Of a stretch of 64,000 bases of DNA, positions 44,744-53,511 are shown piece after piece (position 1 is the stretch's first letter; each line of letters begins with the position of its first letter). This DNA comes from Pedococcus sp. 5OH_020. Lineage in GTDB: Bacteria > Actinomycetota > Actinomycetes > Actinomycetales > Dermatophilaceae. Both the position numbers and the translations under genes were made by a program. Under the pieces are notes generated by a model that worked only from the letters and a program-made list of their open reading frames with translations, was not told the origin of the DNA and did not search any database. The DNA is taken from assembly GCF_027812955.1 (NCBI RefSeq), contig NZ_JAPYZV010000002.1, positions 310,001-374,000 of the forward strand, written 5' to 3'.

Positions 44744-44803
44744 CGTCGTCCCTCGCTCATCGTCGTCCCTCGCTCACCGTGGTCTCTCGCTCATCGTCGT
44801 CCC
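44736..44803 (-). repeat. 17-bp tandem repeat forming a chain of overlapping mini-ORFs
   Basis: Four units of 17 bases; on the minus strand the unit is GGGACGACGATGAGCGA, a Shine-Dalgarno-like GAGGGACG plus a start codon. Because 17 is not a multiple of three, each start reads six codons and stops on a TGA that overlaps the next start by four bases. The chain is: stop of the coiled-coil gene over ATG 44794; its stop over GTG 44777; its stop over ATG 44760; its stop over ATG 44743, the zinc-finger gene. The mini-peptides are MSERPR, MSEGRR and MSEGRR. Confidence 0.9.
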
Positions 44804-45777
44804 TGTCTCAAGGTCGTCAGTCGGTCGAGCTCGTCCTTCGCCGCCTGCCGGGCGGCGACCGCTGCCTTGCGCCGGCCGACAGCCTCGGACACGTCTTCGA
44901 GTGCCCGGCCGTCCGCCGCCCGGGCCTTCTCGAGCTGGCGCTCGACCAGCGCCAGGCGCTCTCGCGTCTCCTGTGCGTGCTGACGAGCCTCCTCCACGGT
45001 GGCCTCCGCCTTCTCGAGCTCGGCGGTCGCTGCGTTCAGGACGGCACGGGCGGCCGCCACTCGTTCAGCCTGCTCGGCGGCATGGTAGGCCTCACTGTCG
45101 GTGTCGGGCGGCGAGTCTGCATCGGGCTCCGTGACGGACGCTGCGCCCGGTTCCCCCTTCCCCGGCGTGGCCTGGCCCCGGTCGCCGGTGCCCCCTCGCA
45201 CCACCGTCAGGATGGCCCCGGACGTCGTCCGGAAGACCGCCTCGGAGAGGTCGACCTCGCCGAACCCGCTGTAGGACAGGGCTCTGGTGAGCTGGCCGGA
45301 GGCCACGGCGGTCGCCGCGTCCCCGTCGGCCAGGGCTGCGATCACGGTGGCGCGCACCTCGTCACGACCGGCGGCGGACAGCGTGCGGCCGTCCGCTTCC
45401 AGCTCACGGGCAGCGGCCTCGACGAACGCGCTCACCAACCGGTCCCGGTCGGGTCGCAGAGCCGTGAGAGTGCGCGTGTCGAGCATGGCTTGCGCCCCGC
45501 GCATGCGCCTGCCGAGGTCGAGCAGGTCCTCCACGACCTGCGGCGCGCGGCGGACCACCAGGTTGACCGCCCAGGCCGCGACGCTCGGCTTGCGCAGCTT
45601 GCCGATCGCGCCGGCGGCCTCGGTGTCCTTGGCCGCTCGGGCGTCGGCCACGGCCTGCTTCCGGATGGCCATGAAGTCCTCCGGCGACGCGGCGTACAGG
45701 CTCCGCATGGCTGTGGCGAGCCGTTCGGTCTGCTGCGGCGGCACGGTGGTGACGTTACGGCATTGCTCCGGCGTCAC
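44791..45777 (-). CDS. Uncharacterised actinobacterial coiled-coil protein
   Basis: Protein of 328 residues that I recognise only as a hypothetical type common in actinobacteria. N-terminal part (about 25-170) is helical with LYAASPEDFMAIRKQAVADA and LRKPSVAAWAVNLVVRRAPQ; after an acidic Asp/Pro linker the C-terminal part (about 230-328) is a long Glu/Ala/Arg coiled coil. No catalytic motif, signal peptide or membrane segment. The true start may be nearer LYAAS than the ATG at 45777. Its stop overlaps the first start of the 17-bp repeat leading to the zinc-finger gene. Confidence 0.8.
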   Translation of the reverse strand: MTPEQCRNVTTVPPQQTERLATAMRSLYAASPEDFMAIRKQAVADARAAKDTEAAGAIGKLRKPSVAAWAVNLVVRRAPQVVEDLLDLGRRMRGAQAMLDTRTLTALRPDRDRLVSAFVEAAARELEADGRTLSAAGRDEVRATVIAALADGDAATAVASGQLTRALSYSGFGEVDLSEAVFRTTSGAILTVVRGGTGDRGQATPGKGEPGAASVTEPDADSPPDTDSEAYHAAEQAERVAAARAVLNAATAELEKAEATVEEARQHAQETRERLALVERQLEKARAADGRALEDVSEAVGRRKAAVAARQAAKDELDRLTTLRQGRR

Positions 45778-45861
45778 CCGGACGATGAGTTTCCGGCCGT
45801 CAGGGAGTCGAATAGAAGACAGGCGGCGACCGGCCGTCCGACCACACCGCTAGGAGATGCC

Positions 45862-46332
45862 ATGCCTCGCACCTACCCATGTCTCTGGTTCGACACCGCG
45901 GCGGAGGACGCGGCGAAGTTCTACACCGCAACCTTCCCCAACTCCTCGATCGGCACCGTCGCCCGGTACCCCGAAGGCAGCGGGGAACGGGAGGGGCAGG
46001 TCCTCACCGTGGCCTTCGAGCTCGATGGCGCCCGCTACCTGGCGCTGAACGGTGGGCCGGAGTTCAGCTTCGACGAGGCGATCTCGCTGATGGTCGACTG
46101 CGCCGACCAGGCGGAGATCGACTACTACTGGGAGGCGCTGGCGGCCGACGGCGGCTCCGAGGGCCCGTGCGGCTGGCTCAAGGACAGGTACGGGGTGTCC
46201 TGGCAGGTCGTGCCGAAGAACTGGGACGAGATCGCCAGTGGGGACCCGCAGCGGGCGGCGAAGGTCTTCGCCGCCATGATGACCATGAAGAAGCTCGACA
46301 TCGCGGCGCTCGAGGCGGCAGCTGAGGCGTGA
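45862..46332 (+). CDS. VOC-superfamily protein (PhnB/3-demethylubiquinone methyltransferase-like fold)
   Basis: Protein of 156 residues with the paired beta-alpha-beta-beta-beta modules of the vicinal oxygen chelate fold: CLWFDTAAEDAAKFYTATFP, FELDGARYLALNGGPEFSFD, CGWLKDRYGVSWQVVPKNWD. The PhnB-like subgroup is usually annotated without a proven activity. AGGAGA Shine-Dalgarno five bases before the ATG at 45862. Confidence 0.9.
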   Translation: MPRTYPCLWFDTAAEDAAKFYTATFPNSSIGTVARYPEGSGEREGQVLTVAFELDGARYLALNGGPEFSFDEAISLMVDCADQAEIDYYWEALAADGGSEGPCGWLKDRYGVSWQVVPKNWDEIASGDPQRAAKVFAAMMTMKKLDIAALEAAAEA

Positions 46333-46334
46333 GC

Positions 46335-46796
46335 TCAGTCCGCCCCGTCGGACGCTGCCCCTGCCGGACCGCCGTCCAGCGCTCGCCTGATGCCTGCGAC
46401 GGTCTGGTCCCCCAGCCTCTCGAAAACGCGCTGCATCAGTGGCTCTGCAAGCCTCGCAGGGCCGTTGAACATGATGTGCGCGTGGTACGTCACCTCGCTG
46501 CCGGACGGATGCGCCACCACGGCGATGTCGTCCGTGGACGTCGCTGTGGTGTTGGAGCCCCGAAGGATGAGGCGGTCCGGCTCGAGACGCACGAGCTCGT
46601 AGTCGAGCTCGGTCTCACGGCCCAGCACCTTGGAGACGTTCTTCCAGCGCGAGCCGACCGTGACCTCCCCCGAGTCGACCCTCGTGCAGCGCACCGTCCC
46701 GGGGTCCCACTGCTCGGCGTTGCCGAAGTCGCTGAGATAGGCCAGTACCTGCGCCGGGGAACGGGTGACCGTGAAGGTGCGCGAGACGTCGACCAT
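46335..46796 (-). CDS. SRPBCC-family protein (polyketide cyclase/START-like)
   Basis: Small lipid- or ligand-binding fold of 153 residues: RTFTVTRSPAQVLAYLSDFG at the N-terminus and the long C-terminal helix RLAEPLMQRVFERLGDQTV. Function unknown; relatives bind hydrophobic ligands. Convergent with the VOC gene, with 2 bases between the stops. Confidence 0.88.
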   Translation of the reverse strand: MVDVSRTFTVTRSPAQVLAYLSDFGNAEQWDPGTVRCTRVDSGEVTVGSRWKNVSKVLGRETELDYELVRLEPDRLILRGSNTTATSTDDIAVVAHPSGSEVTYHAHIMFNGPARLAEPLMQRVFERLGDQTVAGIRRALDGGPAGAASDGAD

Positions 46797-46912
46797 GCGC
46801 CGACGCTAACCGGCAAAAAGACGAGGCGCACTCCCCGCGCCGTCAACTAACCTCGATGGTGCGCTGCGCAGCGTCGCGGGGAGCGCACCATCCCGGCCCG
46901 AGAGGAATCCCT

Positions 46913-48472
46913 GTGTCCGCCAATGCCACCACTTCCGTGGACTATCCCGAGAGCATCGACGCCGCGGTACTGAAGGTCGCCGGCGTGGTCGTGCTCGGCG
47001 CGATCATGTCGATCCTGGACATCACCGTCGTGAACGTCGCCCTCCCCGTGTTCCAGAACGTCTTCGCCGACGACCCCGCCAAGCCGCTGGCCTACTCGGC
47101 CGTGGCATGGACCGTCACCGCGTACACGCTCGCGCTGGCCACGGTGATCCCGCTCACCGGCTGGGCCGCCGACCGGTTCGGCACGAAGCGCCTCTACATC
47201 ATGGCGATCATCCTGTTCACCGCCGGCTCGGCGTTGTGCGCCGCCGCTGCCAGCCTCCCCATGCTGATCGGCTTCCGAGTGCTGCAGGGGCTGGGCGGCG
47301 GGATGCTGATGCCGCTTGGCATGACCATCATGACGCGGGCGGCGGGCCCGCACCGGATGGGCCGCCTCATGGCCATCCTCGGGGTCCCGATGCTGCTGGG
47401 CCCGATCTTCGGCCCCATCCTCGGCGGCTGGCTCATCGAGATCGCGAGCTGGCACTGGATCTTCCTCATCAACGTGCCGCTGGGGGTCATCGCGTCGGTC
47501 TACGCCTTCGCCGCCCTGCCCAAGGACCACACCGAGCCGACGGAGTCGTTCGACTTCCTCGGCGTGGCCCTGATGTCGCCGGGCCTGGCACTGTTCCTTT
47601 TCGGCGTCTCGTCCATCCCCGAGAAGGGGACGATGAACGCCCCGAAGGTCTACGTCAGCATGGCGATCGGGCTCGTGCTCATGCTCTCGTTCGTGTGGCA
47701 CTCGTTCCGGCCGGCGCACCCGTTGCTCGACCTCAGGCTCTTCCGGAACCGCAACCTCACCGTCTCCATCGTCACGATGTTCATCTTCGCGGCGGCGTTC
47801 TTCGGGGGCCTCCTGCTGGTGCCGACCTACTACCAGCAGGTGCGCGGCGAGTCCACGCTGTCGGCCGGTTGGCTGGTGGCGCCGCAGGGCGCCGGCGCCA
47901 TGCTGACCATGCCGCTGGCCGGCTTCCTCGTCGACAGGCTCCCCGTCGGGCGCATCGTCCCGTTCGGTCTCGTGGGGATCGTCCTGGGGATGTTCGGTAT
48001 GACGCAGATCGACGCCGACACCTCGAAGTGGACCATGACCGGGCTGCTCTTCCTCATGGGGCTGGGGATGGGCGGGACGATGATGCCGATCTTCACCACA
48101 GCCCTGAGGACCCTGACGCATCACGAGGTGGCCCGTGGGTCGACGTTGCTCAACATCACCCAGCAGATCGCGAGCTCCGTGGGCGTCGCCGTCATGTCGG
48201 TCATCCTCACGAACAACCTGAAGGAGTCGCCGGTCGCCCTGGCCGCCATCGCGTCAAGGCGTGACCCGTCCCTGGTGGGTCAGCTCGGCGGACCTGCCGG
48301 CGTGGCCAAGGGCCTGGCGGACGCCGCGCACGCGTTCGCCAGCACCTTCTGGGTCGCGGCACTGCTGGTCACCCTGACGCTCATCCCCGCGGCGTTCCTT
48401 CCGCGACGGCGCGAGGTGTCGCACCTGCTCGACGACGTCGACGAGGGCGCACCTCCTCTCCTCATGCACTGA
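46913..48472 (+). CDS. MFS exporter, DHA2 (EmrB/QacA) family
   Basis: Major facilitator of 519 residues with 14 predicted helices. Family motifs include MSILDITVVNVALPVFQNVF in helix 1, WTVTAYTLALATVIPLTGWA, ADRFGTKRLY in loop 2-3 and GRLMAILGVPMLLGPIFGPI (motif C). Such proteins export drugs or lipophilic compounds by proton exchange. GTG at 46913 has AGAGGA eight bases upstream; an ATG at 46856 in frame is less likely because it would add a basic tail. No adjacent regulator. Confidence 0.92.
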   Translation: MSANATTSVDYPESIDAAVLKVAGVVVLGAIMSILDITVVNVALPVFQNVFADDPAKPLAYSAVAWTVTAYTLALATVIPLTGWAADRFGTKRLYIMAIILFTAGSALCAAAASLPMLIGFRVLQGLGGGMLMPLGMTIMTRAAGPHRMGRLMAILGVPMLLGPIFGPILGGWLIEIASWHWIFLINVPLGVIASVYAFAALPKDHTEPTESFDFLGVALMSPGLALFLFGVSSIPEKGTMNAPKVYVSMAIGLVLMLSFVWHSFRPAHPLLDLRLFRNRNLTVSIVTMFIFAAAFFGGLLLVPTYYQQVRGESTLSAGWLVAPQGAGAMLTMPLAGFLVDRLPVGRIVPFGLVGIVLGMFGMTQIDADTSKWTMTGLLFLMGLGMGGTMMPIFTTALRTLTHHEVARGSTLLNITQQIASSVGVAVMSVILTNNLKESPVALAAIASRRDPSLVGQLGGPAGVAKGLADAAHAFASTFWVAALLVTLTLIPAAFLPRRREVSHLLDDVDEGAPPLLMH

Positions 48473-48558
48473 GGAGAGGAGGTCGTAGCTCGACTGGCGG
48501 GAGGGGGCGGAACTGGCGGGGGAGAGGGCGGAGTAGAGCGGAGACCGGAGGCGACGGG

Positions 48559-48981
48559 CTACGAGCCGGTCGCCTGCCCGCCGGCGATGTTGACCATCCA
48601 CGGCACGCCGAACCGGTCGACGCACATCCCGAACTCGTCGCCCCACATCTGCTTCTCGAGCGGCATGGTGACCTGGCCGTCCGCCGACAGCTTCTCGAAG
48701 TAGCCGCGCAGCTGGTCCGCGTCGTCACCGCTCAGGCTGACGGTGATGGTGTCACCCGGGTTGTGCGACATGCCGGTCGGCGTGTCCGCCACCATGAGGG
48801 TGTAGCCGGCCTCCGTCTCGAGCTGTCCGTGCATGATCTTCTCCGCGTCAGGACCGTCGCCCGCGCCGAACTCGCCGAACGTGCTGACGTTGGACGTGCC
48901 GCCGAAGACGTCCCGGTAGAACTCCAGCGCCTGGCGCGCGTTGTCGGAGAAGCTGATGTACGGGTTGAGGCGCGAGGTCAT
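48559..48981 (-). CDS. VOC-superfamily protein (PhnB-like)
   Basis: Protein of 140 residues with the two-module VOC fold (LNPYISFSDNARQALEFYRD, GQLETEAGYTLMVADTPTG, MWGDEFGMCVDRFGVPWMVN), close to glyoxalase/PhnB-like proteins. ATG at 48981 begins the conserved MTSRLNPY; the longer open frame upstream is not needed. Convergent with the MFS gene across 86 bases of G-rich sequence. Confidence 0.9.
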   Translation of the reverse strand: MTSRLNPYISFSDNARQALEFYRDVFGGTSNVSTFGEFGAGDGPDAEKIMHGQLETEAGYTLMVADTPTGMSHNPGDTITVSLSGDDADQLRGYFEKLSADGQVTMPLEKQMWGDEFGMCVDRFGVPWMVNIAGGQATGS

Positions 48982-49082
48982 CGTGATGCTCCTTGGTGTG
49001 GTCTTCCGGACGCTTCGCACCCTAGCCGGGCAGCCGCTGGTGTGGACCGCCTTTCGACGTGGGACGAATGGCGGAGGCGGAC

Positions 49083-50081
49083 TCACATGCTGCGCAGCTT
49101 CTCCAGCCGGGCCTTCAGCGCCGGTACCCGATGCGCGTTACCGTGCAGCCCCAGGTAGCGCGCCCCGAACACCGCGAGCAGCGCGTCGTCCAGCCGGCGC
49201 ACGGCTCCCGCGGGATAGCGGTAGCCCATCCGGGCGTTGATCCCCGGCACGTCGATCGAGGACAGCAGCCCACCGAGCTCGTCCAGCGACGTGATGCCCA
49301 GCTCGAGCAGGAGCCCCGAGATCCAGGCGTAGTGGTCGGTGCGGGACCACCCCGCGTCCTGGAACTGTCCGGCGAGGAACGTCGCCAGGTCCGAGGCGCT
49401 GATCCTCGGGTCGTCCTCGTCGTGCCTGAGCCGCTGGCCGCCCATCGTGGCCTGGAGCCGGTCGCGGATCGCGGAGAACTCACGGTCGGCCAGCTCGAGG
49501 AGCCCGGCGGCGAGCGTGAACCGGCGGTCGAGGTCGGGCACGTGCTCCTGCGGGATCGTCCCCTTGTAGCGGACGTCGTGCTCGAACTCCGCCCACGCGT
49601 GCTGCAGGATCGTGCGCACCTGCACGGAGGCGCTCCGGGTCCGCAGGGTGTCGTAGGCCGGTGGAGCGCCGCGCGTGGGGTCGATTGCCACCAGGAGGTG
49701 GCGGCTGGAGTATCCGAACCGTCCCTGGCGGGCGGTCTCCTGACCGAGGTCGCGGTCGTCGAGGACGCTCAGCTGGTCGGAGAGCATGTCCGCCACGGCG
49801 GTCACGTCGGCGTGCAGGTACGTGACCACGCGGACGCCGATCTGGTCGGTGATCTGCTCCAGGGGATCGGGGTACAGCGGCGCACCGTCGACGGTGCGGG
49901 CCGCCTTGCCGGCGAACGACGCGACGCTCTTGGCACGGCCGGTGACGCTGACGTAGTTGATGCCCGCGTCGTCGAGCAGTGAGGTGACCATGGCGACGTA
50001 GAGGTCCGCGAGCTGACGAAGCTCGGGCTGCAGCGCGGCATACCGCTGTACTGCCTGCCGGGTCAGGTCCTCGTGGCTCAC
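49083..50081 (-). CDS. RelA/SpoT-like synthetase-domain protein with changed catalytic motif
   Basis: Protein of 332 residues. The synthetase domain (about 20-190) shows VTGRAKSVASFAGKAARTVD, DQIGVRVVTYLHAD and GYSSRHLLVAIDP, as in alarmone synthetases. The motif normally reading EVQIRT is ASVQVRT here, so the catalytic Glu is replaced by Ser, and the hydrolase domain is absent. About 110 extra C-terminal residues (from ISASDLATFLAGQFQDAGWS) form an unknown helical domain. It may make little or no (p)ppGpp or a different product. GTG 50081 is preferred over an upstream start at 50111. Confidence 0.82.
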   Translation of the reverse strand: MSHEDLTRQAVQRYAALQPELRQLADLYVAMVTSLLDDAGINYVSVTGRAKSVASFAGKAARTVDGAPLYPDPLEQITDQIGVRVVTYLHADVTAVADMLSDQLSVLDDRDLGQETARQGRFGYSSRHLLVAIDPTRGAPPAYDTLRTRSASVQVRTILQHAWAEFEHDVRYKGTIPQEHVPDLDRRFTLAAGLLELADREFSAIRDRLQATMGGQRLRHDEDDPRISASDLATFLAGQFQDAGWSRTDHYAWISGLLLELGITSLDELGGLLSSIDVPGINARMGYRYPAGAVRRLDDALLAVFGARYLGLHGNAHRVPALKARLEKLRSM

Positions 50082-50128
50082 GGGACCACTGTGCCGTATG
50101 CGGGCCGGCACGCTCCGCGGCGTCCCGG

Positions 50129-50617
50129 CTACGGACCGGTGCGGCCGTCGACCCGCTCCCGGATGAGGTCCGCGTGCCCGCAGTGCCGGGCATACTCCTC
50201 GAGGAGGTGCACGAGCAGCTCCCGCAACGAGATCCGGTCACGGGTGGGGTGCCGGCTCACGAGCTCGAGGGAGTCGGCGCGTTCGACGAAGTCACGGGCG
50301 AAGGCCACCTCTCGCCTCCAGGACTCCCAGGCCTCCGCCACGACGTCCGGATCACCGACGGCCCCGTTGAAGTCGGCGTCGGGGTCCTCGGCGGTGGCGT
50401 ACAGGCGCGGCAGGTCCTCGCCGGCCATGGTGATCCGGAACCAGATGTGCTCCACCTTGGCCAGGTGTCGGAGCAGCCCGAGAAGGGAGAGGGTCGAGGG
50501 CTCGACCGAGCGACGTGCCAGCTGGTCGGCGTCCAGGTCGGCGCACTTCTGTTCGAAGGTGGTGCGGTAGTGCTCGAGGTACTCCAGCAGCGTCGCTCGC
50601 TCGCTCACCGTGGTCAT
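50129..50617 (-). CDS. DinB-family protein (DUF664)
   Basis: Four-helix DinB-like protein of 162 residues: LLEYLEHYRTTFEQKCADLD, LLGLLRHLAKVEHIWFRITM (His-Leu-x-x-x-Glu-x-x-Trp) and EYARHCGHADLIRERVDG with the third His-x-x-His-Ala. The three His positions are those that bind a divalent metal in mycothiol-dependent enzymes. Paralogue of the next gene, 28 bases away. Confidence 0.9.
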   Translation of the reverse strand: MTTVSERATLLEYLEHYRTTFEQKCADLDADQLARRSVEPSTLSLLGLLRHLAKVEHIWFRITMAGEDLPRLYATAEDPDADFNGAVGDPDVVAEAWESWRREVAFARDFVERADSLELVSRHPTRDRISLRELLVHLLEEYARHCGHADLIRERVDGRTGP

Positions 50618-50645
50618 GCCCTTCTTCCGTAGGTCATCCTCTTGG

Positions 50646-51161
50646 TCAGTCCAGTACCAGCCACTGCCTGCCGTCGATGACCTCGCGCGCGGCGTCCGCG
50701 TGCCCGGCGTGGCACGCCGTCTCGACCATCACATGCAGGATCACCTCGCGCAGGCTCTCCAGCCCCCAGCCCTCGCCGAAGACCTCGACGGGCCACCAGG
50801 CCGGCCGCTCGTCCAAGGAGGTCGCGTCGACGAGGGCGTTGGCGCGCGCGACCTGCTCACGGTAGTCCGCCAGCACGGCGTCGACGGTGAGGTCGTCGGA
50901 CACGTGCCAGCCGTCTGGCTGACCGGAGGTCGCGTCCACGATGACCTCCTGGTCGGCCGCCATGACGCCCGCGAACCAGAACCGCTCGACGTCCCGGGCG
51001 AGATGGCGCACGAGGCCGAGGAGGCTCCATCCCGACGGCAGGACCGGTCGGCGCAGGTCGGTCTCCCCGAGGTCCGCGATCGCGCCGAGGACGTGGTTGC
51101 GCTGAGAGTCGAGGTAGTCGCGAAGCACGGCCTTCTCAGGCGGCTGTGTGCCCTCGCTCAA
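50646..51161 (-). CDS. DinB-family protein (DUF664), second copy
   Basis: Paralogue of 171 residues with LLGLVRHLARDVERFWFAGV and VETACHAGHADAAREVIDGR, the same metal-binding His pattern as its neighbour. Probably a mycothiol-S-transferase-like protein in this mycothiol-producing lineage. The ATG at 51161 overlaps the stop of the CoA-transferase gene, so it is translated with it. Confidence 0.9.
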   Translation of the reverse strand: MSEGTQPPEKAVLRDYLDSQRNHVLGAIADLGETDLRRPVLPSGWSLLGLVRHLARDVERFWFAGVMAADQEVIVDATSGQPDGWHVSDDLTVDAVLADYREQVARANALVDATSLDERPAWWPVEVFGEGWGLESLREVILHVMVETACHAGHADAAREVIDGRQWLVLD

Positions 51162-52306
51162 CGGTCTACCCCCTTCCCGTCATCCGGCCGGGTCACCGTG
51201 TACCAGGTCAGCGGTGCGTCGCCCCCGGGAGTGACCGTACGGGCGGCGGTCGGTCTGGCGGAAGGGGTGCGGCTGAAGCGCGGTGCGGGAGCCGGTTGCA
51301 CCACGCTGCCTTCAGTCAGCCACGTCCCGCGCGCCGTGAGATGAGCGTCGTAAGCGGCTTCGCGAGGGGAGAGGACCGCCGTGACGCAGGCGTCGGTCCC
51401 CGCGAAGACTTCCACCCAGTGGTTACGGGGCCTACTGGCGAAACGGGCAGCCAGCAGGCCGCGGAGACCCTCGCGGCAGGAGGGGTCCCTGCGGTCGGGG
51501 ACGTCCGCGTGCACCAGGCCGAGCCCGTCGAGGAGAAGGGCGAAGAACTGCGGCTCCAGCGCCCCCACCGCCACGTAGCCGCCGTCGGCGCACTCGTAGA
51601 CCCCGTACTCCGGGGCGCCGCCGTCGAGCAGGTTGGTTCCCCGCTCCTCGTTCCAGAGACCGCTCGCCTGCATGCCGCTCAGCATGGCCAGGAGCGACAC
51701 GGTGCCGTCGACGATGGCGGCGTCGACGACCTGCCCCATCCCCGACGAGCGGGCGTCGAGAACCGCCGCCAGAACTCCGACGGCCAGCATCAGGCCGCCT
51801 GCGCCGAAGTCCCCCAGCAGGTTGAGCGGCGGCACCGGAGGAGCACCGGCGGGCCCTATGGCGCCGAGGGCACCGGACAACGCAAGGTAGTTGATGTCGT
51901 GGCCCGCCGTCGACGCTAGCGGGCCCTCCTGTCCCCAGCCCGTCATGCGGGCGTAGACGAGTCCGGGGTTGCGTGCGTGGCACTGCACAGGACCGAACCC
52001 CAGCCGTTCGGCGACGCCGGGCCTGAAGCCCTCGACCAGCACGTCGGCGTCGGCCGCAAGATCGAGCAGCACGGCGACGCCGGCGGGCCGCTTGAGGTCG
52101 AGGACGAGCCGGTGGCGGTTCCGGAACAGCACGGCGTGCGCGGCCTCAGTGACGGCGTCCGTGTCCGGGCGCTGGACCAGGACAACGTCGGCTCCAAGGT
52201 CCGCGAGCAGCATGCAGCCGTATGGCGCCGGCCCGATGCCGGCGACCTCGAGGACTCGCAGGCCGGTCAGCGGGCCTGAGGACACAGCCGTCGGCGCGGT
52301 GCTCAC
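51158..52306 (-). CDS. Family III CoA transferase (CaiB/BaiF, alpha-methylacyl-CoA racemase-like)
   Basis: Enzyme of 382 residues. Starts with PLTGLRVLEVAGIGPAPYGC, then the LGADVVLVQRP and RNRHRLVLDLKRPAGVAVLL segments and YARMTGWGQEGPLASTAGHD, characteristic of family III transferases; the Asp of GHDINYLALSG is the usual catalytic carboxylate. The GIGPAP start and length fit the racemase (Amacr/Mcr) branch. GTG at 52306. A hairpin between it and wecB separates it from the upstream operon. Confidence 0.9.
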   Translation of the reverse strand: MSTAPTAVSSGPLTGLRVLEVAGIGPAPYGCMLLADLGADVVLVQRPDTDAVTEAAHAVLFRNRHRLVLDLKRPAGVAVLLDLAADADVLVEGFRPGVAERLGFGPVQCHARNPGLVYARMTGWGQEGPLASTAGHDINYLALSGALGAIGPAGAPPVPPLNLLGDFGAGGLMLAVGVLAAVLDARSSGMGQVVDAAIVDGTVSLLAMLSGMQASGLWNEERGTNLLDGGAPEYGVYECADGGYVAVGALEPQFFALLLDGLGLVHADVPDRRDPSCREGLRGLLAARFASRPRNHWVEVFAGTDACVTAVLSPREAAYDAHLTARGTWLTEGSVVQPAPAPRFSRTPSARPTAARTVTPGGDAPLTWYTVTRPDDGKGVDR

Positions 52307-52323
52307 CTAGCGGAGCCTAGCCG

Positions 52324-52350
52324 CGCGGCCCCGCCGGGAGTGTGGCCGCG
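52324..52350 (-). terminator. Hairpin ending the exosortase-wecB operon
   Basis: CGCGGCC-N13-GGCCGCG, seven bases beyond the wecB stop on the minus strand and 18 bases before the CoA-transferase start. Strong GC stem, no T-tract. Confidence 0.55.
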
Positions 52351-52356
52351 GTAGTC

Positions 52357-53511
52357 CTACTGGCCCTGCCAGTCCTTGGGGCGCTCCCCACCGTCGAGCA
52401 GCCAGCGGATCGCCAGGGCGGACCGAGGGCCTGCCTCGCCGTCCCCGTACGGGTTGTGGCCCGGCGCGACACCGTCGCCGTCCAGGACCTGTCCCACGAG
52501 CTCCACCATCGAGGCCGTCTGCAGACCGGCGAGCCGGGCCCACCCGGTGTCTATGCCCTCCGGTCGCTCGGTCGTCGTGCGCGCCACGACGGCCTGCACG
52601 CCGATCGTGGGTGCCTCCTCCTGGATGCCGCCCGAGTCGGTCAGCACCGCGTCCGCCCCGCTGAGGACGGCGAGCATGTCGTCATAGGGCAGGGGGTCGA
52701 GCAGGGTGCACCTCTCGGTGTCTCCCAGGGCTGCCCGCACGTCGGCCGCGACGGCGGGGTTCGGGTGGGTGACGACGTACGCCTGCAGGTTGGCACGCTG
52801 ACCGAGCAGTTCCTTCACGGCCTGTGTGACTGCCTGGACGCCCTCGCCCCATGCCTCGCGGCGATGAACCGTCACCACGAGCCGCTGCTCGTCGGCGGCC
52901 TTCGGCCACTGGGCACGGCCGGTGGCGCGGGCGGCCGGAAGCAAGGTCTGGAGAGCGTCGACCACCGTGTTTCCCGAGACGAGCACGTGGTCGCCGACAT
53001 GGCCCTCGGCTGCGAGGGCGGCGGCGGCTCGGGCGGTGGGTGCCAGATGGAGGTCCGCCAGGTCGGCCAGGAGCGTCCGGTTCGTCTCCTCCGGGAAAGG
53101 GTTCTCACGGTCGCCGGTGCGCAGTCCGGCCTCGACGTGGACGAGGGGGATCCGGCGGAGATGGGCAGCGAGGCCCACTGCGAGAGCGGTGGAGGTGTCG
53201 CCCTGCACCACGACGGCGGCGGGCGCGTCGAGCCGCAGGTGGTCGTCGGCCGCCTTGATGGTCAGCGACATGAGCTCGGCAAGCCCTCCGTCGCGCCTCT
53301 TGATGCCGAGGTTGACGGCAGCGCTGAGGTCGAAGGGCCGTAGGGCCTCGTCGACCCGCCCCGGCTGCTGTCCGGTGTCGACGACGGTAGGGACGAGGCC
53401 GACCTCGATGAGGGCGCGGACGAGGGGAGCGATCTTCACCGCCTCCGGGCGGGTGCCCGCGACCAGATGGACGCGGGCACCTCCGGAGAGCAGGTTGTGC
53501 TGGTCTGGCAT
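52357..53511 (-). CDS. wecB: Non-hydrolysing UDP-N-acetylglucosamine 2-epimerase
   Basis: Epimerase of 384 residues that interconverts UDP-GlcNAc and UDP-ManNAc, cytoplasmic. Family motifs: GTRPEAVKIAPLVRAL near the N-terminus, VQGDTSTALAVGLAAHL, VHVEAGLRTGDRENPFPEET, VTVHRREAWGEG and TDSGGIQEEAPTIGV. The ATG at 53511 overlaps the stop of the secreted-protein gene (TGATG). Last gene of the exosortase operon, where it presumably supplies ManNAc for the glycan made by the membrane glycosyltransferase; proteobacterial exosortase loci also carry such sugar genes. Confidence 0.95.
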   Translation of the reverse strand: MPDQHNLLSGGARVHLVAGTRPEAVKIAPLVRALIEVGLVPTVVDTGQQPGRVDEALRPFDLSAAVNLGIKRRDGGLAELMSLTIKAADDHLRLDAPAAVVVQGDTSTALAVGLAAHLRRIPLVHVEAGLRTGDRENPFPEETNRTLLADLADLHLAPTARAAAALAAEGHVGDHVLVSGNTVVDALQTLLPAARATGRAQWPKAADEQRLVVTVHRREAWGEGVQAVTQAVKELLGQRANLQAYVVTHPNPAVAADVRAALGDTERCTLLDPLPYDDMLAVLSGADAVLTDSGGIQEEAPTIGVQAVVARTTTERPEGIDTGWARLAGLQTASMVELVGQVLDGDGVAPGHNPYGDGEAGPRSALAIRWLLDGGERPKDWQGQ

